From an uncultured Verrucomicrobiota bacterium (GTDB taxonomy: Bacteria; Verrucomicrobiota; Verrucomicrobiia; Verrucomicrobiales; Verrucomicrobiaceae): a stretch of 64,000 bases of DNA. The stretch is from assembly GCA_903848465.1 (NCBI GenBank), contig CAINGK010000221.1, positions 19,050-83,049 of the forward strand, given 5' to 3'. The position numbers and the translations under genes were made by a program. The notes beneath the pieces are model-generated. The model saw only the letters and a list, made by a program, of their open reading frames with translations. It was not told where the DNA came from and ran no database searches. Shown here one piece after another: positions 9,201 through 17,261 of the stretch (position 1 is the first letter of the stretch; each line of letters starts with the position of its first letter).

Positions 9201-10187
9201 GGCCAGGGCAATCTGATCATTGCCGGTGCCAACAACACCTACACCGGAAACACCAACGTCCAGTCCGGCATGTTGCTCCTGGGCTTCGGCAATGACCGCC
9301 TGCCCACCGGCACCAGCGTGACTCTGGGCAGCGGCAGCAGCTCGGGCATCCTGGAGCTCAACGGCTTCACGCAAACGATCGCAAGTCTCAGCACCTCCGG
9401 CACAGGCACGGCAGACTCGGTGCTCGGCGGCAGCAGCGCCACCACCAGCCTGCTGAGTGTGAATACCGCCTCCGGCACGCAGACCTTCAGCGGAACTCTG
9501 GGTGGCGTGAGCACCAACAACACGGGGGCGAACAACAACCTCGGCCTCATCAAGAACGGCACTGGGACCTTGGTGCTCAGCGGGGCCAACACCTACACCG
9601 GCGGCACCACCGTGGCGCAGGGCACGCTGGCGCTGGGGAATGCCGGAGCCCTCGGCAACAGCGGGGCCACCCTGGCCACCAGCGCCGCAGGCACGGTGGT
9701 GAACTCAGGAGCCACACTGGATCTGAACGGCCAGTCGAATGTCCAGGGCGTGATCACCCTCAATGGTCTAGGCCTGGGCAACGCCGGTGCCCTGGTGAAC
9801 AACAGCGGCACGGCAGCCAGCATTGGCAGCGGCATTGCCTCCTTGAACGTTCCCACCGCCACCACCACGGGATGGGCGGTAGGGTCCACCGTGAGCCTGG
9901 GGGCTCCGACTGCGGGCACCACGGCCACGGCCAGCGCTGTGCTGGGGCTTTCGTCTTCCAGCTTTAACATCACCGCAGGCGGCAGCGGCTACGTGCTCGC
10001 GCCAGTGGTCACCGTCTCGGGGGGGGCGGTGGCACAGGCGCGGTGCTCACGGCTTCCATGGGTGTCACCGCAGCCTCCTACACCCTCAACTTGGGCACCA
10101 CGACGACGACTTACTCAGTCGCACCCACGGTCACGCTCTCCAACGGGGCCACTGCTACCGCCAACCTCGATGGCACAGGCAAGGTGA
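6294..10187 (+). CDS. autotransporter-associated beta-strand repeat protein, N-terminal part (frameshifted)
   Basis: The ATG at 6294 (rather than 6273) gives MKKS and a long signal peptide ending near IHAQ. The rest is a very large Gly/Ser/Thr/Asn-rich passenger made of repeats such as GTLVLSGANTYTGGTTV, the autotransporter-associated beta-strand (PATR) signature, expected to fold into a parallel beta-helix outside the cell. The final 46 or so residues of this frame (after VTVSGG near 10020) turn into Arg/Pro/Ser-rich nonsense, while the proper repeat pattern continues in the next frame from about 10030. The break sits on a run of eight G at 10019-10026. The true product probably runs to 11308, about 1,670 residues. 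It is an adhesin or sheath-like surface protein by inference only. Confidence 0.75.
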   Translation: MKKSPLTRAWKSTPANCRIRQTRLLWSTCIVLALGVAEEIHAQSVWNAGTGNWSTAADWLPAVTPVSGTSTALTFGGSTSYTATDDISGTFQFNRMLFNNTAGTVTLAGNALNVVNPLNGTTVLPTLALTGAGSATISSAMTWSGETAVTNSGSGTLLFSGNQTFNNGTKQTFTNSGTGTITLADAITYANTGGASGGGIVLNLINNNSTAGSFNVGNLGGLGSATNPFYLNVGGTGTVKFSGSTSGDLFSNSAILIVQSGATFDFNGNPEGMGAIAGAGTIAMTSAASITTSLAGYYVFSGKLTGSGALAVNSTNTETLVLSGSTSTYTGATSVLGGTIIVSANAPSGSAGALGNASSAVLVGNTSGANSAALLMDTAGVTIVRNILLQSGNTGTATLGGLNTTGTVTYGGSITLGTASAAAKGLTVYSASGGTVLFTGNLLRATSATGTTDTLTVVASGTVTLQGSGDTFTGATTVGGGTLVLDHTVSNTAKLSSTAGLTLSGGSLSLSGSSAAASTQTVGGLTLGSSTAPLGGGGQIKVTSGTNLNATLILGTITHNTGGTVDFSTINTGTGVASITTTTANTTSGILGGYATYQLNDWAVNDGTGNITALAAGSYTTSFGSGLATSLSASTALASGGATTNTLRFTSAAALTFDATTPGTLNLETGGILVATTAGATSIGSTTTRGTLASSTGEVIINQQSSSTLTINSIISGTNLTVSGVGTVALTAANTFTGNIVINNGATVTAAANNNLGGNTTAISLNGGTLALTGTAVTFTTLIVPAHTIYIGPEGGTLSFATEQGQGLTVQGLPGGALSGSGNLTVTGGGGFTTGSSTSTFSGNIYISNAGIYSNSSQLTSAASVTVASGATWGVEDDSTGIFDIALSGRIMLNGNGLGGNGALRLTDQSTGTALLDPRTTIGNDIVLQTDSLVQVDNGSYTGVASVAGSLSVLTLSGNISGTGALSKSGQGNLIIAGANNTYTGNTNVQSGMLLLGFGNDRLPTGTSVTLGSGSSSGILELNGFTQTIASLSTSGTGTADSVLGGSSATTSLLSVNTASGTQTFSGTLGGVSTNNTGANNNLGLIKNGTGTLVLSGANTYTGGTTVAQGTLALGNAGALGNSGATLATSAAGTVVNSGATLDLNGQSNVQGVITLNGLGLGNAGALVNNSGTAASIGSGIASLNVPTATTTGWAVGSTVSLGAPTAGTTATASAVLGLSSSSFNITAGGSGYVLAPVVTVSGGAVAQARCSRLPWVSPQPPTPSTWAPRRRLTQSHPRSRSPTGPLLPPTSMAQAR

Positions 10188-11308
10188 TAAGCATCACCGT
10201 GCTGACCCCTGGCAGCGGATTTTCAGGTACACCCAGCATCACATTCAGCGGTGGCACTACAACCAATACAGGAGGAATCAATCCCACCGGCACTGGCAAC
10301 AGCTCGCATTTCACGGTTGTGGGCCTCAATGTGATCAATGCAGGCACGGGCTACACCTCGCTGCCCACGGTGAGTATCAGCGGCGGCACCGGCGCAGCGG
10401 CCACTGCGGTGGATGGCAACTTCGTGCTCAGCGGCATCGCCCTCACAGGCAGCGGCAGCGGTTATACGAGTGCTCCATCCGTCACCGTCTCGGGTGGCGC
10501 GGCGACTGCCACGGCGAATGTCACTTCCGTCGCGCTCGCGTCGGATTCCAGCGTCGGCGGCAGCGGCAGCCTGACCGTCAATGCCGTCATCTCCGGCGTG
10601 TATGGCCTCACGAAGGTCGGCACGGGCACTACCAGTTTCACCGCAGCCAACAGCTACACTGGCGCGACGGTGGTCAGTGGCGGCACGTTGCAGGTTGGCG
10701 CGAGCGGCGCGGGGCAGACCGGCACGGGTGCCGTCAGCGTGCAGTCTGGCAGCGTCATTCTTGGCACTGGCTACGTGCAGGGCAGCAGTTTCACCGCCGC
10801 CAGCGGCTCCACCGTGCAAGCAGGCGACAGCGCAGCGCAAAGCAGCTATGGCACGCTGCATTTCACCCCGGCCACAGGCTCGGGCAGCATCAGCTTCCAG
10901 GCAGGCAGCACCATCGTTCTCGGCATCAATCCCGGCGGCACCTCGGACATGCTGCAGGTCACTGGCACCGGCACCAACACTGTGAGCTTCAACGGCAACA
11001 TCACCGTCACCGCCAGCGCCTTCACTCCGACAGCGACCGCCACATTTCATCTCCTAGACTGGACGGGACTCTCTGCTGCACCAACCTTTGACAGCCGCTT
11101 CAGCTACACGGGGCTGGTGTATGGTCATGGCGACACACCTGCGGGATTGGTTTTGCCGGACATTTTGGGTTCCGGCTTTGCCTGGGATCTCAGTGCCTTC
11201 ACCAGCAGCGGCAATCTCTCCCTGGTGGTGTCCGGCGTACCTGAACCCTCCCGTGTAATACTGCTGGGCTTGGGCCTGCTGCTGCTTGTGGCAAGACGTC
11301 GGCGCTGA
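10043..11308 (+). CDS. C-terminal part of the same repeat protein, with PEP-CTERM sorting signal
   Basis: This frame continues the Gly/Ser/Thr repeats of the preceding reading frame, including TVSGGAATATA and NSYTGATVVSGGTLQV units, so it is the downstream part of one gene rather than an independent one. The last 25 residues have VPEPSR, a hydrophobic stretch (LLGLGLLLLVA) and a basic RRRR tail: a PEP-CTERM signal, which exosortase-type systems recognise to anchor or export proteins together with exopolysaccharide production. There is no autotransporter barrel at the C-terminus. The first ATG here (10043) is internal to the original gene and has no reason to be a real start. Confidence 0.7.
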   Translation: MLTASMGVTAASYTLNLGTTTTTYSVAPTVTLSNGATATANLDGTGKVISITVLTPGSGFSGTPSITFSGGTTTNTGGINPTGTGNSSHFTVVGLNVINAGTGYTSLPTVSISGGTGAAATAVDGNFVLSGIALTGSGSGYTSAPSVTVSGGAATATANVTSVALASDSSVGGSGSLTVNAVISGVYGLTKVGTGTTSFTAANSYTGATVVSGGTLQVGASGAGQTGTGAVSVQSGSVILGTGYVQGSSFTAASGSTVQAGDSAAQSSYGTLHFTPATGSGSISFQAGSTIVLGINPGGTSDMLQVTGTGTNTVSFNGNITVTASAFTPTATATFHLLDWTGLSAAPTFDSRFSYTGLVYGHGDTPAGLVLPDILGSGFAWDLSAFTSSGNLSLVVSGVPEPSRVILLGLGLLLLVARRRR

Positions 11309-11691
11309 AGCCGCTTTCAGGGCTGCATGCCAGTGCTGCGAAGTGCAGGACTTTTCACCCCTTCGCAAATCAAGCCACAATGCCTCCCATATGGACTGCG
11401 GACGCGCAGCGAGGAACGAGCGAAGCTACCGCTTTCGCAGGCCGGACTGCTGTCGAAATGCCATCGACCTTTCGACAGTACCCGCACCCCGGCACGCGAA
11501 GGCCGGTCACCTTCACGCACACCATGAGACGCTCGAAAGCGGTAGCTGCGATGCAGGCTTGCGCCGTGCATCTACGCGACCGCATTGATTCGCTCTGCTC
11601 ACCCTTCGGGCAGCCTGCCGCTGTCTACCTCCGCTGCGCTTCGGTTCCAAATAGCTCCGCGTGACCACTCCCCCATAGGGACTCTGCCCAC
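11309..11691. repeat. intergenic palindromic repeat element, copy A
   Basis: The region between two convergent genes holds nested inverted repeats. The 13-bp GCTACCGCTTTCG at 11425-11437 is matched perfectly by CGAAAGCGGTAGC at 11534-11546. Inside it, CTGTCGAAA (11450-11458) pairs with TTTCGACAG (11470-11478). A related element lies at 16550-16695: both its left and right ends match this one with a few substitutions. No gene is seen here; the short frames in all six readings are by-products of the palindromes. Confidence 0.7.
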
Positions 11692-14400
11692 TCACTCGCG
11701 TGTGATCACCTCATCACAGGTGATGAACAGCACCTGCAGGATGTCTGCCTTTTCCCATTCGGGTTTGCCCACCGGTTTCCACACGGCCAGCAGGCGGGCA
11801 TTGCTATCGGGGACAGCCGTTTCGGTGGTCAGCTTCATGACGTGAAAATCAGTGAGCGGAAACTCCACGCGGCGGCCTTTAGCATCGATGACGTACTCCC
11901 GATGCTCCGAGGGGGCGGCGGGATGAAATTCAAAGCGGAGGATGAAACCGGGCGCTGCGTGCGGGGCAGTCTTGCTCACCTCCACTTCAGTGCGGAAGCC
12001 GACGAGGCGCACGTCGCTGTCCACCACTCCGGTGAAAAAAGGATGCTGCACGCCCTGCTCTGCCTTGGCGTTTGATCCTTCCTTGGTCTCTATGCGCGAG
12101 AGACCGAGTTGCTTCGCCTTGCCCTGACGCACGGCTTCGAGCAGTTGATCCAGCTCCGCACGATGATTGCAGCGACTGCCCATGCTGGCCATGAGATGCC
12201 GCACCAGCGGCCCCGGTGCTTCAAGAACATGGGAGGTCATGGCCACGTTGGAGGGGCGGCATTCGCGTTCCATCCATTTCACGAATTGCTCCACCTTATC
12301 CAGGTTCTCTGTGGTGTTTCTGACTGTGATCTGACTCACTGGTCCGCCAGTTTGTGCTCTGTCTCCCGGTGGAAATGTAATGCCTGACTCCTCAAGAATT
12401 TTCCTCGCACTTTTCCGACTGGAAGGCGTAGAAACCTCCTCTTTGGAACTCTTGTTTACGTCCCCATGAAGAAAATCTGGAGCAACCGGAAAGCTGCGCG
12501 TGTACATTTCCTTGGAGTCAGACTTCGGCACACTCGCCAGCATCTGCGCCAGTGGCGGCCCCTTCTCTTTGATGACGGCACTTTGCGGCATCACATCGCA
12601 CTGCAGAAAGGTGGCGATCAGATCATCTCCGGCCTCAGCTCCAGGCGGCTTCAGCAGGGAGAACCACTGAGTGCCGCCGTTTTCCACATGCATCGAGGTC
12701 ACGGTTTGCTGCACGTGCAGATCCTCGATGGGGAAGTCCTGCTTTTGTTTGGAACCAGGATCCAGCATGACGGCACGCCCCGCCTGCGGCGGCAGCGGAT
12801 GAAATTCGTGGGCCAGTTCGAGGTCGATGGCGTCATCCCAGTTGATCCTCGCTTCAAACTCCAGAATCGAACCCACGTTTCGGGTTTCAAACAGAGGCCA
12901 CACGCGCCCCTTCTCGTCTTTGTCATACTGTGAGAGGCACACATGCTCCTGCACTGACTCCAGCTTGGTGCGCACGCCAGGTTTGCCTTCCGCGCGGCAT
13001 GTACCCACACGCCTGAGATCATGCCTGCCAGAGTTCAAGGCTTCCTGCACCTGCGCCCACATGCCGCCATGATCCTTCTGCGCCGCAGCCTGTGCCGCGA
13101 GGCCGCGCAGAAAGGTGCCGGAGCCGCGCACCGTGTGCAGCGTCAGCGCCACGGTCTTTGGCAGCTTCGAGGAGAGATGAGCCACCAGCGCGACGATGCG
13201 TTCGATGTTTTCAGGCGTGTTCACCACGGTCAGCACGTCTCCCTCCACCACGGCATCTGCACCGGCGACCGGTGCCACGCCATTCATGTCCAGACATTCC
13301 TGCAACGTCTGCAGGGCATGCTGCCGCTTGTTTTCCAGCAGACCGGGCGGCACAGGCAGCGCGAGCTTCTGCATTCCGGAGGGCACCTTTAAAGAAGCTG
13401 CTTTGACGTCTGGCCGGGCACGCGACAGGCCATCCAGCCTCAAGATGCGGGAGGTGAGAAAAGCCGCCCACAAGACGTCATCGCTCTCAGCACCGGCTTT
13501 GCCATAGGACTTGGAAATGCCCAACAGCTGCGAGCTGCCGCTGAGCATCTGGATGTCTGCCGAAAAGCGCAGCGCTGGCACCGTGGTGAGAGGCACTTCG
13601 GCGGAATTTCCCGTGGTAGGGTCTGAAAACGTCACCTGCCTTTCGTTCGGCGGAGCGGGATTGAGCTCCAACATGTAGTTGAGATCTATGTGCTGCCCAT
13701 CAAAACCAATGACAGGTTCGAGCTCAAGATTCATGCCCGCCATCTGCATCTCCTGAGTGGAAGAGAGGTGGCTTTGGGCATCCATGCTGACGATCGGATA
13801 GACTTGCTCCTTCACCGAACGCGCCGTGGCACGCATGCCCGACTTTGATTCCATATAGGCATCCTGAACCACGCGCACCTGGGACTCTGCCTTTCCTATC
13901 TGCTGCATCAAGCCCGCTAAAACCGGGTTGGCATCCTGCTGCCCGGCCGCCGCTGCATTCGCTGCCCGGACGATCTCTCCAGGACCTTCCAGCACCGTCA
14001 GAATGAAGGTCATTTGGTGTGGATAGTGAGTGTTGCAACTCTCTAAATAGGCCTCACAGAGATCCAGGTTTGCCTGGGTATTGACAACCGTGAGCGTGCT
14101 GGAGAATGGAGTCAACGAGGCGCTGGCTCCAGGAGGAAAGGTGATGCCAGCCTCCGTGAGTTGGTCATGTGCGGTTTTAATCAGCGGCGTGGGCGGCGCG
14201 AACGGATCTGCGGGCACTGCCGGCGGCCCCGCATATTCATCCACACTCACAAAATCACGTGGCACCAGAAAGGTGCGCGTTTTCAACTCCTCCGCCTTGG
14301 ACTTGTCCGCATCCTCAGGTTTGGCAGCACGCGAGTACGCCGCCAACCACAAAACCAACAGCACCACGCAGCAAGGCAGGAACGAAAACACCCGGGTCAT
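11692..14400 (-). CDS. large secreted protein with three internal repeats, function unknown
   Basis: From the ATG at 14400 the protein is 902 residues and begins MTRVFSFLPCCVVLLVLWL, a clear signal peptide ending near SRA. Three related units of about 250-290 residues follow. Each has a segment resembling 'GVTFPPGA...LTVVNTxxNLDxxExxL' (for example LTVVNTQANLDLCEAYL, LTVVNTPENIERIVAL and ITVRNTTENLDKVEQF), a helical part with APGPLVRHL or SGTFLRGL, and a late FEFHPxxP segment. The first segment resembles short N-terminal secretin-like modules, but no secretin barrel is present. I do not recognise the family. An outer-membrane-associated or periplasmic location is inferred. It is convergent with the giant repeat protein. 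Confidence 0.75.
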   Translation of the reverse strand: MTRVFSFLPCCVVLLVLWLAAYSRAAKPEDADKSKAEELKTRTFLVPRDFVSVDEYAGPPAVPADPFAPPTPLIKTAHDQLTEAGITFPPGASASLTPFSSTLTVVNTQANLDLCEAYLESCNTHYPHQMTFILTVLEGPGEIVRAANAAAAGQQDANPVLAGLMQQIGKAESQVRVVQDAYMESKSGMRATARSVKEQVYPIVSMDAQSHLSSTQEMQMAGMNLELEPVIGFDGQHIDLNYMLELNPAPPNERQVTFSDPTTGNSAEVPLTTVPALRFSADIQMLSGSSQLLGISKSYGKAGAESDDVLWAAFLTSRILRLDGLSRARPDVKAASLKVPSGMQKLALPVPPGLLENKRQHALQTLQECLDMNGVAPVAGADAVVEGDVLTVVNTPENIERIVALVAHLSSKLPKTVALTLHTVRGSGTFLRGLAAQAAAQKDHGGMWAQVQEALNSGRHDLRRVGTCRAEGKPGVRTKLESVQEHVCLSQYDKDEKGRVWPLFETRNVGSILEFEARINWDDAIDLELAHEFHPLPPQAGRAVMLDPGSKQKQDFPIEDLHVQQTVTSMHVENGGTQWFSLLKPPGAEAGDDLIATFLQCDVMPQSAVIKEKGPPLAQMLASVPKSDSKEMYTRSFPVAPDFLHGDVNKSSKEEVSTPSSRKSARKILEESGITFPPGDRAQTGGPVSQITVRNTTENLDKVEQFVKWMERECRPSNVAMTSHVLEAPGPLVRHLMASMGSRCNHRAELDQLLEAVRQGKAKQLGLSRIETKEGSNAKAEQGVQHPFFTGVVDSDVRLVGFRTEVEVSKTAPHAAPGFILRFEFHPAAPSEHREYVIDAKGRRVEFPLTDFHVMKLTTETAVPDSNARLLAVWKPVGKPEWEKADILQVLFITCDEVITRE

Positions 14401-14596
14401 GACGCGAGCATATTCGGAAAGCGTGGGGCGAGTCAAGGCGGAGCCACTCTGACCGCTAGCCTACTCCTTAACACACGCCTGCGCCGCCCCTCAAGCCCCC
14501 CAAATCTATCAAATCTGACAAAACAGCCGCAGCGAAGTGGTTGCCTATGGCTCTGGGGCTGCTATTCTCTCGACCCCCTTCCCCTCAAAACTGCCC

Positions 14597-16438
14597 ATGA
14601 CCCCTGATAAAATTCGCAACATCGCCATCATTGCCCACGTCGATCACGGCAAAACCACGCTCGTTGACGGCCTCCTGCGCTCCAGTGGCAATTTCCGCGA
14701 AAACCAGGCCATTGCTGAACGCGCGATGGATTCCATGGATCTCGAAAAGGAAAAGGGCATCACCATCAAGGCGAAGAACACTTCTGTTCACTGGAACGAC
14801 CACATCATCAACATCGTTGATACTCCCGGCCATGCTGACTTCGGCGGCGAAGTGGAGCGCGTGATGAAGATGGTGGATGGCGTGATGCTCGTGGTGGACG
14901 CCTATGACGGCCCGCAGGCGCAGACGCGCTTCGTGTTGAAGAAGGCGCTGCAGCAGGGCATCAAGCCCATCGTGCTCATCAACAAGATGGACCGCCCGAA
15001 CATCGAACCCCAGAAGGTTCATGACAAGGTTCTCGAATTGTTCCTCGAACTCGACGCCACGGAAGAGCAGTTCAACGCCGCCTTCCTCTATGGCAGCGCA
15101 CGCGCAGGCTGGGTGACGGATTCCCCGACCGGCGAGCAGCATGACATGACCTTCCTTCTCGGCAAAATCGTCGAGCACATCCCGGCTCCGAAAGCCGAAA
15201 TCGAAGGCAGCTTTGAAATGCTCGTCTCCAACATCGACTGGGACAACTTCGTCGGTCGTGTGGCCATCGGCAAAGTCACCCGTGGCACCGTGAAGCTCGG
15301 CGACCGCGTTTTCCTCCTGGGCAAGACCCCGGAAGACAAAGCCAAACCGGTGAAAGTCACGAAAGTTTTCCAATACACCACGCTCACCACCAGCGACTCC
15401 GTCGAAGGCTCCGCCGGTGACATCGTCGGCATCAGCGGCTTTGAAGACGTGGACATCGGCCAGACCGTGGCAGGCGCAGCAGACGCCCCTTCCCTGCCCT
15501 TCGTGGCCATCGACCCTCCGACCATCGTCATGCAGTTCGCGGTGAATGACGGCCCGCTGGCCGGACGCGAAGGCGAACACGTGACCTCCCGCAAGATCCG
15601 CGACCGCCTGGACCGCGAGCAGAAGATGAATGTGACGATCAGCGTCAAAGACACGGACACCGCCGGCATCTTTGATGTCAGCGCCCGTGGCGCGATGCAG
15701 ATCGCTGTGCTCGTGGAGCAGATGCGCCGTGAAGGTTTCGAAGTGCTCGTCTCCCGCCCGATGGTGATCATGAAGCGCATCGACGATGTGCTGTGTGAGC
15801 CGTTTGAAACCCTCTTCCTTGACGTGCCGGATGAATACCTCGGCCCGATCATGAAATGCATCAACGAGCGCAAAGGCAAGCTGGAGGACATGAGCGCCCA
15901 CGCCGGACGCACCACCCTGCAGGCCGTGGTGCCTACTCGTGGCCTGATCGGCTTTGAGTTTGAATTGATGAACCTTTCCAGTGGCCACGGCATTCACAGC
16001 CATCTCTTCAAGGAGTATGCCCCGCATGCCGGACCGATGCAGACGCGCTCCACGGGCACTCTCGTCAGCACCGAAGGCGGCGAAGCCACCAGCTACGCGC
16101 TGGATACCATCCAGATTCGCGGCAAGCTCTTCATCGGCCCCGGAGAGCTCGTCTATGACGGCATGCTCATCGGTGAAAACCCACGTGCAGACGATCTGCC
16201 CGTGAACCCGACGCGCAGCAAGAACCTGACGAACTTCCGTGAAGCCGGCGGCACCAAGGCCATCGCGCTTTCCCCACCGGTCCGCTTCAGCCTGGAGCGT
16301 GCCATCGAGTACATCGCCCCCGATGAACTCGCCGAGTGTACTCCGAAGAGCATCCGCCTCCGCAAGCGCACGCTGGACTCCAGCCAGCGCCAGCGCGAGA
16401 AGAAGAAGAGCGAAGCCCAGCTCGAAGGCGCGGCGTAA
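14597..16438 (+). CDS. typA: translational GTPase BipA/TypA
   Basis: The protein is 613 residues from the ATG at 14597, matching the family length of about 600. The GTPase motifs are complete: AHVDHGKT at 13-20 (P-loop), the switch I threonine in KGITIKAK, DTPGHADFGGEVERV (switch II) and NKMD. EF-G-like domains and the BipA-specific C-terminal domain follow. BipA binds the ribosome and supports 50S assembly and stress or low-temperature growth. The frame is open to 14537, but the conserved start (TPDKIRNIAIIAH) supports 14597. A strong terminator follows at 16467. Confidence 0.97.
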   Translation: MTPDKIRNIAIIAHVDHGKTTLVDGLLRSSGNFRENQAIAERAMDSMDLEKEKGITIKAKNTSVHWNDHIINIVDTPGHADFGGEVERVMKMVDGVMLVVDAYDGPQAQTRFVLKKALQQGIKPIVLINKMDRPNIEPQKVHDKVLELFLELDATEEQFNAAFLYGSARAGWVTDSPTGEQHDMTFLLGKIVEHIPAPKAEIEGSFEMLVSNIDWDNFVGRVAIGKVTRGTVKLGDRVFLLGKTPEDKAKPVKVTKVFQYTTLTTSDSVEGSAGDIVGISGFEDVDIGQTVAGAADAPSLPFVAIDPPTIVMQFAVNDGPLAGREGEHVTSRKIRDRLDREQKMNVTISVKDTDTAGIFDVSARGAMQIAVLVEQMRREGFEVLVSRPMVIMKRIDDVLCEPFETLFLDVPDEYLGPIMKCINERKGKLEDMSAHAGRTTLQAVVPTRGLIGFEFELMNLSSGHGIHSHLFKEYAPHAGPMQTRSTGTLVSTEGGEATSYALDTIQIRGKLFIGPGELVYDGMLIGENPRADDLPVNPTRSKNLTNFREAGGTKAIALSPPVRFSLERAIEYIAPDELAECTPKSIRLRKRTLDSSQRQREKKKSEAQLEGAA

Positions 16439-16466
16439 GAATCGCAGCGATCAAACAGTCAAGCAT

Positions 16467-16508
16467 CATCAAAAAGGCCAAGGCATCACTGCCTTGGTCT
16501 TTTTGATG
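16467..16508 (+). terminator. Rho-independent terminator, probably bidirectional
   Basis: CATCAAAAAGGCCAAGGC (16467-16484) pairs with GCCTTGGTCTTTTTGATG (16491-16508) around a 6-base loop, with an A run on one side and a T run on the other. It sits 28 bases after typA. Confidence 0.88.
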
Positions 16509-16549
16509 TTTGGGTGTAGCGGGCCAGCGCGGATTTGGAGTGCGGTCGG

Positions 16550-16695
16550 GGAGCGAAGTATGAGCGCAGCTATCGCTTTCGCAGGTCGGAGAGCTGCCGC
16601 AGCCCCCCAACGAGCACAATACCGCCCAGCACGCACTCCAACTCAGTGTGGCTTACGCCCGTTTGCAGACACTCGAAAGCGGCGACTGCTCTTTA
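16550..16695. repeat. intergenic palindromic repeat element, copy B
   Basis: The left end, GCAGCTATCGCTTTCG at 16566-16581, is inversely repeated by CGAAAGCGGCGACTGC near 16674-16689. Both ends correspond to those of the element at 11425-11546: over 23 bases each end differs at only a few positions. The interiors differ, so only the terminal arms are conserved, as expected for a miniature palindromic element family. Confidence 0.65.
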
Positions 16696-16724
16696 AAAAC
16701 GCTGGGTGCGTTCGCGGTTACTTG

Positions 16725-17249
16725 TCAAGGTTTGAACTGCATCTGCCGGTCAAACTCCGCCCCATCCTCGGCATTCATGCGAGTGCGAAGCACTCGGATG
16801 GTGTATCCCCCAACAACCTTGCCGTCCTCAAAGTACATCCAGTCCGTGAGTTCCATCGGATGAAATGAAACAGAGTCATCGATCTTTAAATGGGAAACAT
16901 AAAGCGGATCATTGCTGACGATGCCGTGAAGGAGCGTCCCGTCGTACGTGAGTTGGGAAATCCAAATGTGCTCGCGCTGACCATCGCCTTTCGTGGTCGA
17001 GAAAGGATGCTTGGCAGAGAACCCGGTTTGATTGGGCTTCGGAGCGGCCAGAGCTCGCAGAAAAGCAGCCTTGCTGACTTGGGCATCCGCCATGGCAGCG
17101 ATCATCTCGGCGTCATCCAAAAAAGTCTTGGTAACATTCTCTTCGCTCTGCTTTGGAGCCACGCGCGATGAGTCCACAGGCCAAGGACTATAGATAACGA
17201 GCATCAATACTGCAAAGAGGACACTTACAAGCAGACGTCGAGGACTCAT
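16725..17249 (-). CDS. DUF2314-family exported protein
   Basis: The 174-residue protein starts with MSPRRLLVSVLFAVLMLVIY, a signal peptide or membrane anchor. The C-terminal part (about 85-170) has HIWISQLTYDG, IVSNDPLYVSHLKIDD, ELTDWMYFEDGKVVGGYTIRVL, the pattern of the DUF2314 family, which has no established biochemical role. The gene lies 12 bases downstream of the DUF4159 gene on the same strand, so they are probably co-transcribed. Confidence 0.8.
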   Translation of the reverse strand: MSPRRLLVSVLFAVLMLVIYSPWPVDSSRVAPKQSEENVTKTFLDDAEMIAAMADAQVSKAAFLRALAAPKPNQTGFSAKHPFSTTKGDGQREHIWISQLTYDGTLLHGIVSNDPLYVSHLKIDDSVSFHPMELTDWMYFEDGKVVGGYTIRVLRTRMNAEDGAEFDRQMQFKP

Positions 17250-17261
17250 GATGAACGCCCC

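Noticed and set aside
10223..11050. 275-codon minus-strand frame in the repeat protein
   Set aside because: The opposite strand carries the repeat protein with its PEP-CTERM end; this frame is a low-complexity shadow.
14585..16027. 480-codon minus-strand frame opposite typA
   Set aside because: Antisense shadow of a conserved GTPase; composition (His, Asp, Val runs) typical of reverse translation in GC-rich DNA.
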